A DNA stretch of 29,756 nucleotides, from NCBI GenBank assembly GCA_028065725.1, contig JAPTVL010000522.1, forward strand, positions 1 through 29,756. The letters run 5' to 3'. Positions 20,047 to 28,424 of the stretch are shown in pieces (the stretch's first letter is position 1; each line of letters begins with the position of its first letter). This stretch comes from Betaproteobacteria bacterium. Lineage in GTDB: Bacteria; Pseudomonadota; Gammaproteobacteria; Burkholderiales; Rhodocyclaceae. Both the position numbers and the translations under genes were made by a program. The notes beneath the pieces were generated by a model. It saw nothing but the letters and a program-made list of their open reading frames with translations, was not told the origin of the DNA and ran no database searches.

Positions 20047-20697
20047 ATGAAAGTCATCGTCATCGCAAGCCAGAAGGGCGGCGTCGGCAAGACCACCCTG
20101 GCCGGGCACCTGGCCGTCCAGGCCGAAGCCGCGGGCGCCGGGCCGGTCGCCCTGATCGACACGGACCCGCAAGGCAGCCTGGCCGCCTGGTGGAACGAAC
20201 GGGAAGCCGAAGCCCCGCTGTTCGCCCAGGCCGAAACCGACAATCTGCCGGCGCACCTGGCCGAGCTCGAAGCTGCGGGGGTTGAGTTGGTCATCATCGA
20301 CACCCCGCCAGCAGTCACAGACACGATCAAAAAAGTCCTGGCCGTGGCCGATCTGGTCATCATCCCCACCCGCCCCAGCCCCCACGATCTGCGGGCTGTG
20401 GGCTCCACCGTGGAGCTTGTCGAAGCAGCCGGCCGGCGGATGATTTTCGTGATCAACGGCGCCGCGAACCGGGCCAGAATCGCGGGCGAGGCCGCCGTGG
20501 CGCTATCGCAGCATGGCACCGTGGCGCCGGTGACGCTTTACCAAAGAACCGACTATGCCAGCAGCATGATCGACGGCCGGACGGTTCAGGAAATCGACGC
20601 CGCCGGCCGCAGCGCGCAGGAAGTCGGCGAACTATGTAAATACGTATCTGCGCAGTTGCGTAAATCAACTAATATGGAAATCAGGAGGGCAGCATGA
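20047..20697 (+). CDS. parA: ParA partition ATPase (type Ib-like)
   Basis: The 216-residue protein has the deviant Walker A box SQKGGVGKTT (signature Lys10, catalytic Lys15), DTDPQGS, and VIIDTPPA as Walker B, all typical of ParA. It lacks an N-terminal HTH and has the short length of type Ib ParA proteins. ATG 20047 is chosen over ATG 20041, which is only 2 bp from GGAG. By family it moves DNA bound by its partner over the nucleoid. Its stop overlaps the next start (ATGA), and a small RHH-like gene lies 200 bp on. Confidence 0.88.
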   Translation: MKVIVIASQKGGVGKTTLAGHLAVQAEAAGAGPVALIDTDPQGSLAAWWNEREAEAPLFAQAETDNLPAHLAELEAAGVELVIIDTPPAVTDTIKKVLAVADLVIIPTRPSPHDLRAVGSTVELVEAAGRRMIFVINGAANRARIAGEAAVALSQHGTVAPVTLYQRTDYASSMIDGRTVQEIDAAGRSAQEVGELCKYVSAQLRKSTNMEIRRAA

Positions 20698-20885
20698 TCA
20701 TCAAGCACATACTCAAGCACATCAGCATCGCGCTCATGCTGTTCAGTTTCGGCACGTTCGTCCACGTTTGCCTGCCCCAGCTCCGCGAAGCCGCGGCCGA
20801 AGTGCAGGCCTGGATCGACGCCCATCCGGACCCAGCGCGCATCGGCGGCAACCTGCCGCCAGCGCCGCAAATCCCTAAGTTTTGA
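20694..20885 (+). CDS. Small membrane-anchored protein in the par operon
   Basis: The 63-residue product has one N-terminal hydrophobic segment (residues about 8-30, HISIALMLFSFGTFVHVCLP) that could be a signal anchor, then a short helical polar tail. It overlaps parA by 4 bp with AGGAGG upstream and is followed 11 bp later by the RHH gene. A membrane peptide inside a partition operon is unusual. Function unknown. Confidence 0.6.
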   Translation: MIIKHILKHISIALMLFSFGTFVHVCLPQLREAAAEVQAWIDAHPDPARIGGNLPPAPQIPKF

Positions 20886-20896
20886 AGGAATCGACG

Positions 20897-21154
20897 ATGA
20901 GCACGAAACCGAAAACCGCCTCGCTGACCGGCGGGCTGGTGGCAAAAAAAGGGGCCGCCGCGCCTTCGGCTCCGCAAGCTGCCGTGGCGCCGGCGAAATC
21001 AGCCGACGCCGGCCCCGGCTACTACAAGGCGCTGACGCTCAAGCTTGACAGAGAGCGCTACAGCAAGCTGAAAACGCTGGGGCTGACGCTCGACAAAAGC
21101 TCACAAGAGCTGTTGACGGAAGCGGTGGATGATCTGCTGAGAAAGAAGCTCTGA
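20897..21154 (+). CDS. Small RHH-like protein, probable ParA partner
   Basis: The protein has 85 residues. A disordered Ala/Pro/Lys-rich N-terminus (about 45 residues) is followed by YKALTLKLDRERYSKLKTLG and LDKSSQELLTEAVDDLLRKK, a ribbon-helix-helix pattern. Type Ib ParA proteins work with small RHH centromere binders (ParG-like) that have flexible basic N-termini, and this one has that layout. AAGGAA lies 6 bp before ATG 20897. Confidence 0.7.
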   Translation: MSTKPKTASLTGGLVAKKGAAAPSAPQAAVAPAKSADAGPGYYKALTLKLDRERYSKLKTLGLTLDKSSQELLTEAVDDLLRKKL

Positions 21155-21159
21155 TGCGA

Positions 21160-21189
21160 TTGCGCGGCCGTCTGAACGCAATGGATAAA
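21160..21189 (+). promoter_or_regulatory. Possible promoter of the R-M gene
   Basis: TTGCGC (21160-21165), 18 bp, GATAAA (21184-21189), placed 27 bp before the R-M start. Weak match. Confidence 0.3.
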
Positions 21190-21215
21190 CTGCAAAAAAC
21201 TAACGAGCCCAGCCG

Positions 21216-24200
21216 ATGCCGACAACCATTTACACCATCCTTCAGCAATTCCGCAGCCTCTCCCAAGATCAGCTCCAGAAAGGCAAGTTATTTGAGAGGA
21301 TGATGGCGCAGTTCCTGCGCACCGATCCGCAGTACGCCAACCGGCTCGACACGGTGTGGATGTGGAACGAGTGGCCAGGGCGGTGGAAGGAGGACAACAC
21401 CGGTATCGACCTGGTCGCATTGGAAAAGGACACCGGTAACTACTGGGCCATACAGTGCAAGTTTTACGACCCTGGCTCCGTGCTGAAGAAAGAACACGTC
21501 AGTTCCTTTTTGGCGGACTCGGGTAAGGTCTTCCAGATTGACAGTGCAGAGCGCACGTTCTCCTACCGCCTCATCGTCTCCACCACGGAGAAGTGGGGCC
21601 GCAATGCGGAAGATGTAACCCTCGACCAGAGTGTGCCCGTGGGCACCCTCTACCTCAACGAACTGGCCGACAGCCCCATTGATTGGAGCGCGTTCAGCAT
21701 CGACCAGCCGCAGCGCATGGTGTTGCGCCAGAAGAAAACCCTGCGCGACCACCAGAACGAGGCTATCGCCTCCGTAATCGAAGGCTTCGAGACTCACGAC
21801 CGCGGCAAGCTCATCATGGCCTGTGGCACAGGCAAGACCTTCACCGCCCTACGCTTGGCAGAAAAGCATGTGCCACCCACCGGCCGCATCCTGTTCCTGG
21901 CTCCATCGATCTATCTGGTGTCGCAGACCTTGCGCGAGTGGACTGCCGAGACATTCCAGCCCTTCCATGCCTTCGTCGTGTGCTCCGACACCAAGGTGGG
22001 CAAGGAAGAAGAGGACATCCGCACGCATGACCTGGCCTATCCCGCCACAACCGACGCGGCCAAGCTCGCCCAGGCGCTCAAGGCCGCGTCTACAGGCCGC
22101 CGCAGCGTGGTGTTCTCCACCTACCAGTCCATCCAGACCGTCATCGACGCGCAGCGCATCGGCGCCCTTGATGCCTTCGATCTTGTGATCTGCGACGAAG
22201 CCCACCGCACCACCGGCCTGACCTTGCCCGGTGAAGACGTGTCCGACTTCACCAAGGTGCATCAGAACCATCTGATCCGGGCCGCCAAGCGCGTCTACAT
22301 GACCGCCACGCCTCGCATCTATAACGATGCGACCAAGACCAAGGCCGGGGAGAAAGAGGCCGTCCTGTATTCGATGGATGACGAGGCCCTGTTCGGGCCG
22401 GAGTTCTACCGCCTGAGCTTTGGCAAGGCCGTCGCCCGCGATCTGCTGTCCGAATACAAGGTGCTGATCGTCGCCGTGGACGAGGACCGCATGGCGCGGC
22501 TGTCCAACACTTACAACGCCGCCTACAAGATCGACGACAAGAAGGCGGTGGACATCAGCTTTGCCACCAAGATCATCGGAAGCTGGAAGGGTTTGTCCAA
22601 GCAGGGGCTCAAGTCCATCGACGAGGACGGCACGCAGCAAGACATTACCGACGACACCGCGCCCATGCGCCGCGCCGTGGCGTTCTCCAAATCGATCAAG
22701 GCATCCCAGCAGACCACCGAGGTGTTCTCCGACCTGGTGAAGCTGTATCAGCAGTCCCCAGATGCAGAGCAGCATGGCATGGTGGACTGCACCCTGCGCC
22801 ATGTGGACGGCACCATGAACGCCGCTATCCGCAAGGAGGAACTGGACTGGTTGAAAGGGGAGACGGGGGGCGACATCGCGGATCAACACTGCCGCATCCT
22901 CTCCAATGCGCGCTGCCTGTCCGAAGGTGTGGACGTGCCAGCCCTGGACGCCGTGGTGTTCTTTGATACCCGCGAATCCATCGTGGACATCGTGCAGTCG
23001 GTCGGGCGCGTCATGCGCAAGGCTCCGGGCAAGACGAACGGCTACATCATCTTGCCGGTGGCGATACCCTCAGCTAAGGTCAAGGACTACAACACCTACA
23101 TCGAGGGTGACGCGCAGTTCAAAGGCCTCTGGAAGGTCATCAAGGCCCTGCGCGCCCACGACGAACGGCTGGTCGACGAAGCCGAGTTCCGCCGTCGGGT
23201 CAACGTCATTGGCGGGGATCGCACCAAGGGCGACAGCAAGTCAGGGGCGGGCGCGGGCGAGCAGGCCGTCATCGACTTCCCCCTAGTGCCCATCGAGGAC
23301 ATCGAGCAGGCCGTCTATGCCGCCATCCCCAAGAAACTGGGCGACCGCGAATACTGGAGCGAGTGGGCGAAGAGCGTGGCTGTCATTGCCGACCGTCTCA
23401 TTGCCCGCATCCGGGCGCTGCTCGCTAAGCGCGAAGCCGAACGCGCCTTCAACGCCTACATCAAGGGGTTGCGCAAGAACATCAACCCGAGCATCAGCGA
23501 GGACGAGGCTATCGACATGCTGGCCCAGCACGTCATCACCCGCCCGGTGTTCGATGCGCTGTTCGAGGGGCATGCCTTCACCCGCGAGAACCCCATCTCG
23601 CAGGCCATGCAGCGCATCGTGGATGTGCTGGACAAGCACGAGGTGGATTCCGAGGTCGAGGGCCTGGAGAAGTTCTACGACAACGTGCGCGAGCGCGTGT
23701 CGCTGGCCAAGAGCGACAAATCACGCCAGGACGTGATCAAGAACCTCTACGACACGTTCTTCAACAACGCCTTCCCCAAGATGGCCGAGCGGCTGGGCAT
23801 CGTCTACACGCCGGTCGAGGCGGTGGATTTCATCGTTCACAGCATTGACGCTGTGCTACGGCGTCATTTCCAGGCCAGCGTCAGCAGCCGGGGTGTGCAG
23901 ATCATCGACCCGTTCACGGGCACCGGCACCTTCATGGTGCGCTTGCTGCAGTCGGGCCTGATCCGCCCCGAAGACCTGCAGCACAAGTACCAGCATGAAT
24001 TGCACGCCAACGAGATTGTGCTGCTGGCCTACTACATTGCCGCGGTCAACATCGAGAGCGCGTTCCATGCGCGGGCAGGGGAGTACAAGCCCTTCGACGG
24101 CATCGTGCTGACCGACACCTTCCAGATGAATGAGTCCGACCAGGCCGACACGGAAGGCAACTTCTCGCGGGAAAACACGGATCGGGTCGAGCGCCAGAAA

Positions 24201-26033
24201 GCACAGCCCATCCGCGTCGTCATGGGCAACCCACCGTATTCGGTCGGGCAGGAAAGTGGAAACGACAACAACCAGAATCAAAAGTATCCGAAGCTGGATG
24301 ACCGGATTCGTGTGACGTATGCCGCGCAGTCCTCCGCCACACTGAAAAACAGCCTCTACGCCTCCGAGATCAAGGCGATGCGCTGGGCCTCAGACCGCAT
24401 CGGCAAAGAGGGCGTGGTCGCCTTTGTGACCAACGGCTCGTTCATCGAAGGCAACACGGCAGACGGCCTGCGCAAGTGCATGGCGCAGGAGTTCAGCCAT
24501 CTTTATGTGTTCAATTTGCGGGGCGCAGCACGCACCCAGGGCGAGCAGCGGCGCAAGGAAAAAGGCAACGTCTTCGGTGAAAGCTCCCGCAACACTGTCG
24601 CCATCGTGCTGATGGTCAAAGACCCGGCGCACCAGGGCGACTGCGAGCTGCGCTATCACGACATTGGCGACTACCTCGACCGCGAAGAGAAGCTCGCCAT
24701 CATTGCCGGCTTCGGCAGCATTGAGGCGATTCCCTGGCAGGTGCTCACACCCAACGACGCGGGCGACTGGATCAACCAGCGCAACCCGGAGTTCGAGTGG
24801 TTTGTGGCGCTGGGGGGCAAGGGTGACAAGGACGCGGCGACGATCTTCGAGACCTACTCGGGCGGGGTCAAAACAAACCGCGATGCCTGGACCTACAACT
24901 TCTCGCGCGAGGCGCTGGAAGCCAATATGCGGCGAATGATCGACAACTACAACGCCGAAATGGATCGGTACGCTGCGGCTTGTGTAGGGGTGACGAAAAA
25001 GCCTGATGTCGATGCCATCGTGGACAGCGATCCGAAACGGATCAAGTGGACACGCGAATTACTGGCAGACGCTGGTCGACTGCGGCGCCATGCTTACGAA
25101 CCGGAGTCTGTCGTTCCGGGCATCTACCGTCCGTTTTCGAAGCAGTGGCTCTATTTCAATCGCCGCTTCAACAACACGGTCTACTTGATGCCGTCGATTT
25201 TCCCCACCCCCCGCCAACCCAACCTCGCCATCTCGGTGACAGGGGCGGGTTCGAGCAAGGAATTCTCCTGCCTGATCGTCGATACGTTGCCAGACCTGGA
25301 GGTAATCTCCAAGGGCCAATGCTTCCCCCTCTACGTTTACGAGAAAGCCGCTGACGCCAAGGCCAGCCGGGGTGAATTGTTTGCCCCAGATGAAGCTCAT
25401 GCTGACGCCGAGGGCTATGTGCGACGTGATGCCATCACCGATGCGGCGCTGGCCGATTACCGTGTGGCCTACGGGGACGACAGCATCACCAAGGAAGACC
25501 TGTTCTATCACGTCTACGGCATGCTGCACGCGCCGGATTACCGGGAGAAGTTCGCCGCCGACCTGCGCAAGATGTTGCCGCGCATTCCGCGTCCAGCCAG
25601 CGCAGCCAATTTCTGGGCCTTCAGCGACGCTGGGCGGGAACTGGCTGATCTTCACCTGCACTACGAAACCATCGAGCCCTATCCCTTGCAGGAAGCCATT
25701 ACGTCTACCGTCGAGGACTGGCGCGTGGTGAAGATGCGCTATCCGAGCAAGGCCGACAAGACGCAGATCATTTTCAATGCGCACATCACCCTCAAAGGCA
25801 TTCCGCCCGAAGCGCTGGAATACGTTGTCAACGGCAAGCCGGCCATCGAGTGGGTCATGGAGCGCTACCAGGTCACGACCGACAAAGACAGCGGCATCCA
25901 CAACGACCCGAACGCCTGGGCAGATGAGCACGGCGATCCACGCTACATCATTGACCTCGTCAAGCGCGTGGTGCGGGTGAGCGTCGAGACGGCGCGGATT
26001 GTGACGGCGCTTCCGCCAGTTGTCGGCCAGTAA
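21216..26033 (+). CDS. Type ISP restriction-modification enzyme (single polypeptide)
   Basis: The 1605-residue protein matches the LlaGI/LlaBIII layout and length. An Mrr-like nuclease comes first (Asp65, then Gln80-Cys-Lys82 in WAIQCKFY). An SF2 translocase follows with MACGTGKTF near residue 200, DEAH at 327-330, and YMTATPR. A coupler (about 640-860) leads to a gamma-class N6-adenine methyltransferase with DPFTGTGTF from residue 898 and NPPY at 1005-1008. The last 500 residues are the target-recognition domain. Such enzymes methylate one strand of an asymmetric site and cleave after head-to-head translocation. All motifs are intact. No strong ribosome binding site precedes ATG 21216. Confidence 0.93.
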   Translation: MPTTIYTILQQFRSLSQDQLQKGKLFERMMAQFLRTDPQYANRLDTVWMWNEWPGRWKEDNTGIDLVALEKDTGNYWAIQCKFYDPGSVLKKEHVSSFLADSGKVFQIDSAERTFSYRLIVSTTEKWGRNAEDVTLDQSVPVGTLYLNELADSPIDWSAFSIDQPQRMVLRQKKTLRDHQNEAIASVIEGFETHDRGKLIMACGTGKTFTALRLAEKHVPPTGRILFLAPSIYLVSQTLREWTAETFQPFHAFVVCSDTKVGKEEEDIRTHDLAYPATTDAAKLAQALKAASTGRRSVVFSTYQSIQTVIDAQRIGALDAFDLVICDEAHRTTGLTLPGEDVSDFTKVHQNHLIRAAKRVYMTATPRIYNDATKTKAGEKEAVLYSMDDEALFGPEFYRLSFGKAVARDLLSEYKVLIVAVDEDRMARLSNTYNAAYKIDDKKAVDISFATKIIGSWKGLSKQGLKSIDEDGTQQDITDDTAPMRRAVAFSKSIKASQQTTEVFSDLVKLYQQSPDAEQHGMVDCTLRHVDGTMNAAIRKEELDWLKGETGGDIADQHCRILSNARCLSEGVDVPALDAVVFFDTRESIVDIVQSVGRVMRKAPGKTNGYIILPVAIPSAKVKDYNTYIEGDAQFKGLWKVIKALRAHDERLVDEAEFRRRVNVIGGDRTKGDSKSGAGAGEQAVIDFPLVPIEDIEQAVYAAIPKKLGDREYWSEWAKSVAVIADRLIARIRALLAKREAERAFNAYIKGLRKNINPSISEDEAIDMLAQHVITRPVFDALFEGHAFTRENPISQAMQRIVDVLDKHEVDSEVEGLEKFYDNVRERVSLAKSDKSRQDVIKNLYDTFFNNAFPKMAERLGIVYTPVEAVDFIVHSIDAVLRRHFQASVSSRGVQIIDPFTGTGTFMVRLLQSGLIRPEDLQHKYQHELHANEIVLLAYYIAAVNIESAFHARAGEYKPFDGIVLTDTFQMNESDQADTEGNFSRENTDRVERQKAQPIRVVMGNPPYSVGQESGNDNNQNQKYPKLDDRIRVTYAAQSSATLKNSLYASEIKAMRWASDRIGKEGVVAFVTNGSFIEGNTADGLRKCMAQEFSHLYVFNLRGAARTQGEQRRKEKGNVFGESSRNTVAIVLMVKDPAHQGDCELRYHDIGDYLDREEKLAIIAGFGSIEAIPWQVLTPNDAGDWINQRNPEFEWFVALGGKGDKDAATIFETYSGGVKTNRDAWTYNFSREALEANMRRMIDNYNAEMDRYAAACVGVTKKPDVDAIVDSDPKRIKWTRELLADAGRLRRHAYEPESVVPGIYRPFSKQWLYFNRRFNNTVYLMPSIFPTPRQPNLAISVTGAGSSKEFSCLIVDTLPDLEVISKGQCFPLYVYEKAADAKASRGELFAPDEAHADAEGYVRRDAITDAALADYRVAYGDDSITKEDLFYHVYGMLHAPDYREKFAADLRKMLPRIPRPASAANFWAFSDAGRELADLHLHYETIEPYPLQEAITSTVEDWRVVKMRYPSKADKTQIIFNAHITLKGIPPEALEYVVNGKPAIEWVMERYQVTTDKDSGIHNDPNAWADEHGDPRYIIDLVKRVVRVSVETARIVTALPPVVGQ

Positions 26034-26054
26034 CCTGGAGCGGAAGGACAAACC

Positions 26055-26657
26055 ATGCAAGCCATCAGTTCGACCAATGTGGTCGCAGCAGCATTGATTG
26101 TTCAAGTTTGGCTGAGCACGTCCTTTTTTTTAACAGCCCACTTACATAAAGACAGCCTGCCATCGATCACATTTGCAAGAAGTGATGGTGTTGAAAAATA
26201 CCCGAATTTTCTGTTTGCCATATTGTCGGCGACTCTTTTCAACATCGTCCTCATCTTGTTATCCGCTGATATGTACAGACTCTGGGGTCCGGTTTTTGGA
26301 GACGCGCCGCTGCACACAATCTCAGAAGCCTCAACTCTCATCCTTGTTTTCTCGCTCAACTTGCTTTTGGCGGCTTATCTGGTTTCGATGACGTCTGGCA
26401 GCCAGCAAAGCCCATTCACCCCGGTGGTTTTTACGCTGCCGTCGCTCGCAATATTTTTGCGTATGACCCCGGTGTTCTTTGTTCCGTATTCAGTGTTCGC
26501 CGCAATCATTTACCTGGTGTTTTTATACCTGGGGGAAAGCAAGCGCAGCGGCGATTCAGGGGGGAGATCTGCTCGGCGGTCTTCAGCGGCATTCATGGCT
26601 CTTTCATGCCTGATGCTAACAATCATTGTTGGTTACATCACGAGGCCGATAGGGTAA
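26055..26657 (+). CDS. Multi-pass membrane protein following the R-M gene
   Basis: This is a 200-residue protein with about five membrane segments (near residues 8-28, 50-70, 93-112, 122-160 and 178-195) and a Ser/Arg-rich loop (165-177). It starts 21 bp after the R-M stop with GGAAGGA 7 bp before ATG 26055, so the two genes are probably co-transcribed. Base composition is visibly lower in GC than the R-M gene. No family recognised. It could be a linked defence component or an unrelated passenger. Confidence 0.65.
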   Translation: MQAISSTNVVAAALIVQVWLSTSFFLTAHLHKDSLPSITFARSDGVEKYPNFLFAILSATLFNIVLILLSADMYRLWGPVFGDAPLHTISEASTLILVFSLNLLLAAYLVSMTSGSQQSPFTPVVFTLPSLAIFLRMTPVFFVPYSVFAAIIYLVFLYLGESKRSGDSGGRSARRSSAAFMALSCLMLTIIVGYITRPIG

Positions 26658-27024
26658 CGACAGGATGGGGTAGCGAAGGATCGCCAACTCCGCCAGCGCG
26701 AAGCCGCGCCCTGGGCATTCGATCAGAGTAATTGACGGTTTTCAGTGCATAACCTGTGCAAATTCTGTGAGCAGGGTTTGCGCTAGCTATGGGGCCTTGC
26801 TATCCATTCGAACGCTAGATATAGTGCGCTTGACTGCTTTTTACGCAGCCAATGGCAAAAGGCCGCAAGTGAGTACCAGTCACGTGCGGCCCGGCAGATC
26901 ACCGTAATCCCGGCGAAGTCTGCCTCCCTGTTTTCGCAAGGCAATTAAGCGTAGCTTCTTAGACGCTCAGTGGCAATTGGGATTTGACGTCCGGGATGTT
27001 TTTTTTGACGAAAGTGAAAGCATC
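26658..27024 (+). promoter_or_regulatory. Intergenic region with promoter and structured leader
   Basis: No gene. TTGCTA (26797-26802) and TATAGT (26820-26825) are 17 bp apart, a good sigma-70 promoter. The transcript would have a leader of about 190 nt. It contains a hairpin GGCCGCA-A-GTGA / TCAC-G-TGCGGCC (26861-26891, one mismatch, 7-nt loop) and no T-run. Confidence 0.5.
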
Positions 27025-27213
27025 ATGTCAAAGCTTACGATCAAACCCGGATCCAAGACTGGATCAACCGGTGGCATCTATCAGGAAATCGGCCCTAGAG
27101 GTGGAGCACACCCCAACTTTACGACCATGCCTGAACACCGCAAGGCACCGCCAACCTCGACGCCTGGCAGTCAATGGCGACTTGTGAAACCGACGCCCAA
27201 AGGGCATCGCTAA
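27025..27213 (+). CDS. YjzC-like small protein
   Basis: The 62-residue protein has the pattern of the YjzC group: KPGSKTGSTGGIYQEIGPRG, then a polar stretch with RKAPPTSTPGSQWRLV. These are small single-domain proteins of unknown function. ATG 27025 is chosen over the upstream ATG 26977 because the extra N-terminal residues do not fit the family. It is followed by a zinc-site gene 13 bp later. Confidence 0.6.
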   Translation: MSKLTIKPGSKTGSTGGIYQEIGPRGGAHPNFTTMPEHRKAPPTSTPGSQWRLVKPTPKGHR

Positions 27214-27226
27214 CAGGGAGCACATC

Positions 27227-27454
27227 ATGGCCTTTTACAAATATCCCCAAGTCCTCGTGCAGAACAGCCACGAGGCGTTCGACCAGATTTTTCATCCTGG
27301 CACGCCTACCCCCTACAGCGGAATTTATCGATGTGAGGGGTGTGGAGTGAATGAAGTCTCGACGCATGAGCACCCGTTGCCTCCGCAGAACCACCACCAG
27401 CACACACCCCAACAAGGTGCGATTCGCTGGCGTTTGGCGGTCGCGACGGTGTAG
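27227..27454 (+). CDS. Small zinc-ribbon-like protein
   Basis: The product has 75 residues. SGIYRCEGCGVNEVSTHEHP then HHQHTPQQGAIRWRLAVAT contains one C-x-x-C pair and a cluster of His residues that could complete a metal site. AGGGAG lies 8 bp before ATG 27227. It forms an operon with the YjzC-like gene. Function unknown. Confidence 0.6.
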   Translation: MAFYKYPQVLVQNSHEAFDQIFHPGTPTPYSGIYRCEGCGVNEVSTHEHPLPPQNHHQHTPQQGAIRWRLAVATV

Positions 27455-27457
27455 TGA

Positions 27458-27495
27458 GCGCAAGGGGCTGCGGTGGAAGCTGCAGCCCCTTGCGC
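27458..27495 (+). terminator. 14-bp perfect hairpin, likely terminator
   Basis: Bases 27458-27471 pair exactly with 27482-27495 around a 10-nt loop, 3 bp after the zinc-protein stop. The T-run is weak (CTTTC). Confidence 0.55.
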
Positions 27496-27521
27496 CTTTC
27501 ATCACGTTCAACGGAGATGAG

Positions 27522-27602
27522 ATGATGAGTTCCAAGTCACGCCTACGAGCCGTCAAAACTCAGATGTGCGCGCGCACTCACCTCTTTTTCGTGGGCGCTT
27601 GA
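27522..27602 (+). CDS. Possible 26-residue peptide
   Basis: ATGATG at 27522 with ACGGAG upstream opens a short basic frame that runs into the 3' end of the convergent DUF2335 gene. Weak evidence. Confidence 0.2.
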   Translation: MMSSKSRLRAVKTQMCARTHLFFVGA

Positions 27603-28111
27603 GGCTTTTCGGATGTTTCGGCTGGCAAACTTTGCGCGTGTCTTCGCCCATACACGAACACAGACACAAGGCCGATGACGCCGCCTCCGCCGATGATCGA
27701 GCCTGTCCAATTAGCCCCGTTCAACGCGCAGACGCCACCCACAAGAATGGCCGTCAAGCCAATCAGAAGTGCAAAAATCTGACCGAGGCGCCCTTCATCG
27801 AAATCTCGCCGCATAGTCTCGGCGTCGAAGCTGTGCCTGTGCGCTTGCTCTCTTTCGGCCATCTGCACAATGCGGTCCGCGAGGCCTGGATGAACGCGCT
27901 CATAGCGCTCGAGCTCTGTCGCTGGGGGGATAGGGCCAGAGTAGTGCTGCACGCCGAACTGGATTGTTGATTGTCCAGTTGGCAAGGTTGGTAGGCCTGG
28001 ACTTCCTACTGCCATGCCTTGGGGAGGAATGGTCAGCTTTTGTGGCGCCGAGAGGGCCACAGATTGGGGTTGTTTGGTCTGCGTAGGCCTTCCGCGCCTA
28101 CTTTTCTTCAT
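27578..28111 (-). CDS. DUF2335 membrane protein
   Basis: This is a 177-residue protein. HYSGPIPPATELERYERVHP and ADRIVQMAEREQAHR (residues about 57-92) are the signature of DUF2335. Two membrane helices follow (about 109-131 and 135-157), then a basic tail. The family is common on mobile elements and prophages, and its function is unknown to me. The gene overlaps the preceding small gene by 14 bp on the minus strand and is likely coupled to it. It converges with the 27025-27602 genes. Confidence 0.82.
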   Translation of the reverse strand: MKKSRRGRPTQTKQPQSVALSAPQKLTIPPQGMAVGSPGLPTLPTGQSTIQFGVQHYSGPIPPATELERYERVHPGLADRIVQMAEREQAHRHSFDAETMRRDFDEGRLGQIFALLIGLTAILVGGVCALNGANWTGSIIGGGGVIGLVSVFVYGRRHAQSLPAETSEKPQAPTKKR

Positions 28112-28316
28112 TGACGTGCGCAGCTATCGCACCGCGAAGATCGTTGCCTACGCGCAAAAAATCGCCTGCCAATGCCTGGGCATCGCGTGCTGGTCCGAAC
28201 GCGCGGTATTGCGCACGCTGCGCGCTACGATCAGGCCACACATCCACGACAGACCCAGCGCCACGCACAAGATTTGAGCGCTGCTTGATCGAGTGAAGAT
28301 ATTTCAGAATGAACAC
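28098..28316 (-). CDS. Small partner gene upstream of DUF2335
   Basis: The 72-residue product has RDAQALAGDFLRVGNDLRGAI (shown as two motifs, DAQALAGDF and VGNDLRGAI), a pattern I associate with small phage or island genes that precede DUF2335. It starts at GTG (28316 on the minus strand) with GAGGAA 8 bp upstream. It overlaps the DUF2335 start by 14 bp, so translation of the two is probably coupled. Function unknown. Confidence 0.65.
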   Translation of the reverse strand: MFILKYLHSIKQRSNLVRGAGSVVDVWPDRSAQRAQYRAFGPARDAQALAGDFLRVGNDLRGAIAAHVNEEK

Positions 28317-28424
28317 TTTGAGCTTCCTCGGGAGTTCGAGCAGTCTAATTCAAGCGGCTAAATTTGCAGACGTTTTTAATTTAAGCCCTATTTGGTGACG
28401 TTTCAAGCTCAGCCGACCAAGCCA

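Noticed and set aside
21849..22889. Minus-strand frame of 346 codons
   Set aside because: Lies wholly antisense to the intact R-M gene; long opposite-strand frames are common in GC-rich genes and it shows no motif or ribosome binding site.
25059..26105. Minus-strand frame of 348 codons
   Set aside because: Antisense to the R-M target-recognition region and part of the next gene; no recognisable domain.
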